Below, piece after piece: positions 59,513 to 64,000 of a DNA stretch of 64,000 nt. Position 1 is the first letter of the stretch; every line of letters begins with the position of its first letter. Origin of the DNA: Chitinivibrionales bacterium. GTDB lineage: Bacteria; Fibrobacterota; Chitinivibrionia; Chitinivibrionales; FEN-1185. The notes beneath the pieces are model-generated. The model was not told where the DNA came from. It saw only the letters and a program-made list of their open reading frames with translations, and searched no databases. Location of the stretch: NCBI GenBank assembly GCA_035516255.1, contig DATJAL010000029.1, positions 62,001-126,000 of the forward strand, in the 5' to 3' direction. The translations under genes and the position numbers were made by a program.

Positions 59513-60933
59513 TGCTGCTCTATTTGATAAATCCATACAATCCGCTGGTAAGTGTCGTTAAAAGCAAACAGAACCGTTGGAACCGTTACACCGTTTGGAA
59601 ACCCTTGGGACTCCTGGTTGTTGCCGGCTTGACTCCCCGCGACTGGGAGACCGTTATCTTTGATGAAAATGTAGAACGGCGGGACTACGCGACCCTGCCC
59701 GCTCCCGATCTTGTCGGTATAACGGCATTTACTTCCCAGGCGGATCGGGCGTATGCGATAGCGAAGGAATTCAAGAGTCGTGGGGTCGCCGTCGTGATGG
59801 GTGGCATTCATGCCACCATGTGTCCCGAAGAAGCGTCGCGATACGTTGATTCCGTTGTGACTGGTGAAGCGGAAAGCATCTGGGAAGAAGTCCTGGCCGA
59901 TAAAGTAAACCGTATATTAAAACCACTTTATTCCGGCGCGCGAATCAACCTTTCCATGGCACCCATTGCGCGCCATGATTTGTTGCCGCACGGGTACAGG
60001 TTTGGCTCGATTCAGACGACTCGCGGCTGCCCGCTTTCCTGCAATTTCTGCAGCGTCACCGCGTTCAATGGCAGACATTACAGGCACCGCCCGGTTCCCA
60101 ATGTTATTGACGAGTATCGGGCCATCCGCGAAAAACTGGTTCTATTCGTTGATGACAATTTCATTGGAACAAGAACGGACCACATTGTACGGGCCAAGGA
60201 ACTCCTTCGGGCAATAATCGGATCGGGGATCCGCAAGAAATGGATCGCGCAGGTTACCATGAACTTCTGCGATGATGAAGAGCTTCTCTCGCTTGCGAAA
60301 AAAGCGGGTTGTATCGGCGTGTTTATCGGGTTCGAATCGATAACGACCGAAGGCCTCAAGGAAATCCACAAACCCTTCAACATCCGCAAGCTCAATGACA
60401 TCAAGGCCGGGATCAAGCACATTCACCGGCACGGCATTTCAGTGGTCGGATCGTTCATTTTAGGTCTTGACATCGATAAAAAGCATATCGGCAAGGACAT
60501 CGCCTCCACCGCCCAGCATTATGGTCTTGATGCGCTCAATGTCATGTTCCTGACCCCGCTTCCCGGCACGCGCCTCTGGGAAGAGATGGAGTCGGCGGGC
60601 CGCATAATTCTTAACGGTTTTCCCGGTGATTGGAATTATTATACTTTGACTTTTCCGGTCGCCCGGTATAACCAACTTTCGTGGAGCGAAATGCTGGCGG
60701 AGAAAGAGGCCTGCTACCGGGCGTTTTACAGCTATGGCGGAATTTTGCGCAGGGTTTGGTCAAACATCTGCCATTTGCGCAATCCCTTCGTAACCTTGGT
60801 AAGCAATCTATGGTATAGGCGTAATACACTTCGTCTTGACCGTGAGGCATATGAAACGTTCGACGTAAAACCCGGCACCGTGCCCCAACGGGAAGCAAGG
60901 ATGGGGAATGATAACGATACCCCCGGCGAATGA
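59512..60933 (+). CDS. B12-binding-domain radical SAM protein
   Basis: A 473-aa protein with an N-terminal cobalamin-binding-like domain (about residues 1-130, with GITAFTSQADRAYAIAKEFKSRGVAVVMGGIHATM) and a radical SAM core beginning TTRGCPLSCNFCSV, with the [4Fe-4S] cysteines at 173, 177 and 180. The later DLNVMFLTPLPGT-like stretch (ALNVMFLTPLPGTRLWEEM) is characteristic of the family. Members methylate or rearrange diverse substrates, such as hopanoids, bacteriochlorophyll and lipids. The start ATG overlaps the ptsI stop by one base (TAATG). The next gene, a diguanylate cyclase, overlaps by 26 bases. The substrate is unknown. Confidence 0.88.
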   Translation: MLLYLINPYNPLVSVVKSKQNRWNRYTVWKPLGLLVVAGLTPRDWETVIFDENVERRDYATLPAPDLVGITAFTSQADRAYAIAKEFKSRGVAVVMGGIHATMCPEEASRYVDSVVTGEAESIWEEVLADKVNRILKPLYSGARINLSMAPIARHDLLPHGYRFGSIQTTRGCPLSCNFCSVTAFNGRHYRHRPVPNVIDEYRAIREKLVLFVDDNFIGTRTDHIVRAKELLRAIIGSGIRKKWIAQVTMNFCDDEELLSLAKKAGCIGVFIGFESITTEGLKEIHKPFNIRKLNDIKAGIKHIHRHGISVVGSFILGLDIDKKHIGKDIASTAQHYGLDALNVMFLTPLPGTRLWEEMESAGRIILNGFPGDWNYYTLTFPVARYNQLSWSEMLAEKEACYRAFYSYGGILRRVWSNICHLRNPFVTLVSNLWYRRNTLRLDREAYETFDVKPGTVPQREARMGNDNDTPGE

Positions 60934-61816
60934 GAATCCGTCCAATGAAGAAACCGAGAAGGAAAGGCTGGACGGTCTCCTTGCGGCCGATGTTATTACC
61001 CTTGAGCTGGTATCGGCCTTTGCCGGTGACCGGAGCTTGACCAGGGAAGAAGAGCTGTTTTTTGAAATCAAGAGAAAAAGCCTCGGGAACCGATTATTCT
61101 CGGCTTTGCTCTATGCCATCACGCATCAGCATTTTGAACCGGATATCGCAAAACCGCTCTGGCGGGAAATCATCAAACATAAATACGAGATGTCCGGCGC
61201 GCTGAAACGGAATACCCGCGTCGTTGTCGCCGCGTTGGACTATCTATCTAACATCACCGGTGACATTAATTCAACGACATTGATTTCAGAAGAACGTATC
61301 GCCGATATTGTCGATGGTTCAATTCGAGACGGTCTGACGGGCTTATTTAACCATGCATTCTTCTTTCGCAGAACGGAGATTGAGATCAAGCGATCGATTC
61401 AATCGTGCGATTCCGTTTCCATTATGATGATAGACCTTGATGATTTCAAGGACTTCAATGACCGTTATGGCCATCAGGAGGGCGATGCGATTCTGCATAG
61501 AATCGGTGCTATAATCAAAGCGGAAACGCGGCATGCTGATTTCTGCTGCCGCTATGGCGGAGAGGAGTTTGGCGTGGTGCTTCCCGGAGCAGACATGCGC
61601 GAAGCACAAGCGCTGGCGGAAAGACTTCGAAGGGCAGTGGAGGCGGGCCTGGCGAACGACAAGAAACTTACCGTCAGCATTGGGATTGCGACTATGACAA
61701 GCGCACACGTTTGTTTGTCCGAAGATTTGATTAAATACGCCGATGAAGCTTTGTATAAGGCTAAAACCGCTGGAAAAAATCGCGTTGCGGCGTATGAATG
61801 GTCGGCGCAGGATTGA
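60908..61816 (+). CDS. GGDEF-domain diguanylate cyclase
   Basis: A 302-aa cytoplasmic protein. The N-terminal ~135 residues are helical with no known sensor domain. The GGDEF domain covers about residues 138-296, with DGLTGLFNHAFF, IDLDDFKDFNDRYGHQEGD, the active motif RYGGEEFG (GGEEF at 217-221), and GIATMT. An inhibitory I-site RHAD (208-211) lies five residues before the motif, so product inhibition by c-di-GMP is expected. The start overlaps the radical SAM gene by 26 bases, so the two are presumably co-transcribed. An association with the membrane protein that follows is possible. Confidence 0.9.
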   Translation: MITIPPANENPSNEETEKERLDGLLAADVITLELVSAFAGDRSLTREEELFFEIKRKSLGNRLFSALLYAITHQHFEPDIAKPLWREIIKHKYEMSGALKRNTRVVVAALDYLSNITGDINSTTLISEERIADIVDGSIRDGLTGLFNHAFFFRRTEIEIKRSIQSCDSVSIMMIDLDDFKDFNDRYGHQEGDAILHRIGAIIKAETRHADFCCRYGGEEFGVVLPGADMREAQALAERLRRAVEAGLANDKKLTVSIGIATMTSAHVCLSEDLIKYADEALYKAKTAGKNRVAAYEWSAQD

Positions 61817-61865
61817 ACGGGAACCTTTGGCGCACGCAGTACAATTTACCAGGGGGAGGATCTAC

Positions 61866-62450
61866 ATGTCGATGAACAAGAATGATCTTGCGCAATCCGT
61901 TGTTCAGTTCCTTTGCATTTCCGGATTAATACTGGCGATGGCGTTTCTCGTCTATCAAAGGAATATTTTTATTCCGACCCGTTGGCCGTTTCAATTCGTT
62001 GTTTCCGGGATTACGATCGGTTTGGCCTATACGGCCTTCAAAAAGCGCCGTGTTTTGACGGGGCTCTTGGCTTTGCTTTTATGGTATATTGTCGTGACGT
62101 GCGTCATCTGCAACGGCTTGCACAATTCATGGCTATTCATTCTTAACGGCGCGTACATCGGGCTGATTGCGGTTGCGGTTTACGTGTACCTGCGTATTAT
62201 TCAAAGGCCTTTTGCTTCGGACAAAGTAATTCAAATAATCATTTCTTCCGTTTTAATGGGAATAATGAATGGTTTTGTCGTTTTTGTATTGAGGTTGCAC
62301 GCCCGCGCTTTTTCCACCGGGCATTCCGCATTTGTCATAATGCAAAATATAAGGATCGGCATCGGACTCGGATTTCTTTTTGGCATAGGCATCTTGTTTT
62401 CGGACCATCTAATAAAGTCGTCCTCAATCCAAACCAAAAACAACCGGTAA
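61866..62450 (+). CDS. hypothetical polytopic membrane protein
   Basis: A 194-aa integral membrane protein with about six hydrophobic segments. I start at ATG 61866 (MSMNKNDLAQSV), because GGGGGAGGATC stands just upstream, a strong Shine-Dalgarno; in-frame starts before it would overlap the diguanylate cyclase. I do not recognise a family. It follows the cyclase by about 50 bases and may be in one operon with the radical SAM and cyclase genes. A hairpin GCGGCC to GGCCGC at 62472-62492, without a U-tract, lies just after its stop. Confidence 0.72.
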   Translation: MSMNKNDLAQSVVQFLCISGLILAMAFLVYQRNIFIPTRWPFQFVVSGITIGLAYTAFKKRRVLTGLLALLLWYIVVTCVICNGLHNSWLFILNGAYIGLIAVAVYVYLRIIQRPFASDKVIQIIISSVLMGIMNGFVVFVLRLHARAFSTGHSAFVIMQNIRIGIGLGFLFGIGILFSDHLIKSSSIQTKNNR

Positions 62451-62544
62451 GGGCTGGCTTTGCTTTTTAGGGCGGCCTGCCCTTAAGGCCGCGTTCAATC
62501 AACACCAAAGATGGATGCTTTACAGATAATGCTTCTTTAGTTGG

Positions 62545-62574
62545 AAAAAAAAAGCCGCAGGCAAATCCCGCGAC
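62545..62574 (-). terminator. intrinsic terminator after the Trm112-like gene
   Basis: On the minus strand a hairpin (GTCGCGG, loop, CTGCGGC; one or two G-U pairs) is followed by nine U residues (TTTTTTTTT in DNA). It lies 39 bases after the stop of the Trm112-like gene. Confidence 0.75.
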
Positions 62575-62612
62575 TCTTTGGAATCAATCCATCATATAAG
62601 AGGGCTTAAAAC

Positions 62613-62873
62613 TTATTTCCCGAACTCCTCAAACGGTATCGCCTCGTCAATAAGCATTATCGGAATATCTTCCCTGATAGGATATAGGTATTTCTTATCT
62701 TCTCTTAAAAGCCCCGCGTCTATTTCTTCCTTGACAACTTCTCCGCCTCTGTTCTTGAGCGTGCCCTCCTTGATTTTCGCGTTTATCTTCCTTATCACAT
62801 CCCCTTCGACAAGCTTCACGTCCTGTTTTGTTTCGGGGCAGCAGAGGATATCGAGTAACTCTTTGTCAACCAT
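62613..62873 (-). CDS. Trm112-family small protein
   Basis: An 86-aa protein of the Trm112/UPF0434 type. It begins VDKELLDILCCPETKQDVKLVE, with two cysteines of the usual zinc-type CPxCK pattern replaced here by CCPETKQ, so metal binding is uncertain. The C-terminal phrase YLYPIREDIPIMLIDEAI is typical of the family. AAAAGGAGCCATC precedes the ATG, a strong ribosome-binding site. In bacteria these proteins are activators of methyltransferases in some cases; here the partner is unknown. Its terminator is at 62545-62574, and its promoter faces left from near 62890. Confidence 0.9.
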   Translation of the reverse strand: MVDKELLDILCCPETKQDVKLVEGDVIRKINAKIKEGTLKNRGGEVVKEEIDAGLLREDKKYLYPIREDIPIMLIDEAIPFEEFGK

Positions 62874-63037
62874 GATGGCTCCTTTTATGGTTCTAATGAA
62901 TTACGAAATCCATTACTTATAAAATAGCGTCTTCACGTGAAGGTGAGCAAGGGAAATAGGTGACGCCGCCGCGCGCGAGTCGCGGGAAATGGAATATTAA
63001 TGTAATTTTCCGGTATGGTTAGAAAATGAAAAAACTA

Positions 63038-63066
63038 TTGACATTTTTTTCCAAATGCCTTATATT
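63038..63066 (+). promoter_or_regulatory. rrn promoter P1
   Basis: TTGACA at 63038-63043, 17-base spacer, TATATT at 63061-63066. Transcription would start near 63073. Confidence 0.75.
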
Positions 63067-63167
63067 TAACACCGCCTCAATGCAGGTGAGTTCTTTTAAA
63101 ATCTCCTGATTTCCTGCCAAAAATACAGGTAACCACAGGGCATAGTAGTTAAAGTGTTGTCAAAGTA

Positions 63168-63196
63168 TTGACAATGATTGTACTATTTAGTATATT
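63168..63196 (+). promoter_or_regulatory. rrn promoter P2
   Basis: TTGACA at 63168-63173, 17-base spacer, TATATT at 63191-63196, the same hexamers and spacing as P1. The start would fall near 63203, just before boxB. Confidence 0.78.
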
Positions 63197-63202
63197 AAAA
63201 AA

Positions 63203-63234
63203 TTGCCCAAAAATCGGGCAAGTGCTCTTTGAAA
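63203..63234 (+). promoter_or_regulatory. rrn leader boxB hairpin and boxA antitermination element
   Basis: The hairpin TTGCCC-loop-GGGCAA (63203-63221) is followed by TGCTCTTTGAAA (63223-63234), which resembles boxA (TGCTCTTTAACA). This is the usual arrangement for NusB/S10-dependent antitermination of rRNA operons. Confidence 0.75.
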
Positions 63235-63301
63235 GTTTAGATGTGTGTGATCGGGTTCTCTGATTACATTCTTTTTTTACGTTGGGATATTAAACTTTTC
63301 A

Positions 63302-64000
<699 letters not shown>

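Overview
The window suggests a Gram-negative bacterium of the Fibrobacterota or a close FCB relative. The grounds are: an outer-membrane LPS assembly protein (LptD) and an LpxL-type acyltransferase; a giant secreted protein with an N-terminal fibro-slime domain; several secreted proteins ending in type IX secretion (T9SS) C-terminal sorting domains; and a PorY-PorX-like two-component pair with TsaE next to it. The first ~700 nt of a 16S rRNA gene lie at the right edge and would settle the taxonomy, but I could not run a comparison. Most of the window is GC-rich; about 52.7-58.7 kb is clearly AT-richer and looks acquired.

Layout. 1-2.5 kb (minus): four overlapping type II fatty-acid or polyene-like genes (dehydratase, ketosynthase, Cys-less ketosynthase-like partner, ACP cut by the edge). 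2.95-3.56 kb: an orphan secreted protein. 4.1-9.6 kb (plus): serS, a PorY-like kinase, PorX (receiver plus PglZ domain) and tsaE. 9.8-30.9 kb (plus): two giant surface or secreted proteins, 3737 aa (DUF2341, interrupted LamG, 21 Ig-like repeats, PKD, T9SS sorting domain) and 3215 aa (fibro-slime plus seven ~330-aa repeats of two alternating types). 31.5-38.2 kb (minus): CNNM/CorC protein, a beta-helix pectate-lyase-like T9SS cargo, SGNH hydrolase, a decayed REP-associated transposase, and a TatT/TatP TRAP-type periplasmic pair without permease. 38.4-41.8 kb (plus): apt, an unknown gene, asnS, trmB. 42.3-52.4 kb: LpxL-like acyltransferase, PP-loop thiolase-like enzyme, a LamG T9SS cargo, lptD, PEGA protein, FGE-like protein and a CBM9-like membrane-anchored protein. 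52.9-58.4 kb: AT-rich genes (unknown protein, 14-repeat propeller T9SS cargo, lipocalin, CrtI-like oxidoreductase) separated by attC-like inverted repeats. 58.7-62.9 kb: internally deleted ptsI, B12-binding radical SAM protein, GGDEF cyclase, membrane protein, Trm112-like protein. 63.0 kb to the end: an rRNA operon with two near-perfect promoters, boxB/boxA leader and partial 16S.

How the parts fit. PorY-PorX is the known control system of T9SS in Bacteroidota; at least four genes here encode proteins with T9SS-type tails, so the window joins a probable regulator to probable cargo, although no T9SS structural gene is present.

The most unusual feature is in the intergenic DNA. Nearly every large gap holds one or more copies of a composite structured repeat whose helix arms differ between copies while staying complementary, the sign of selection on a folded RNA or single-stranded DNA. 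A second GC-rich repeat family often lies just downstream of it.
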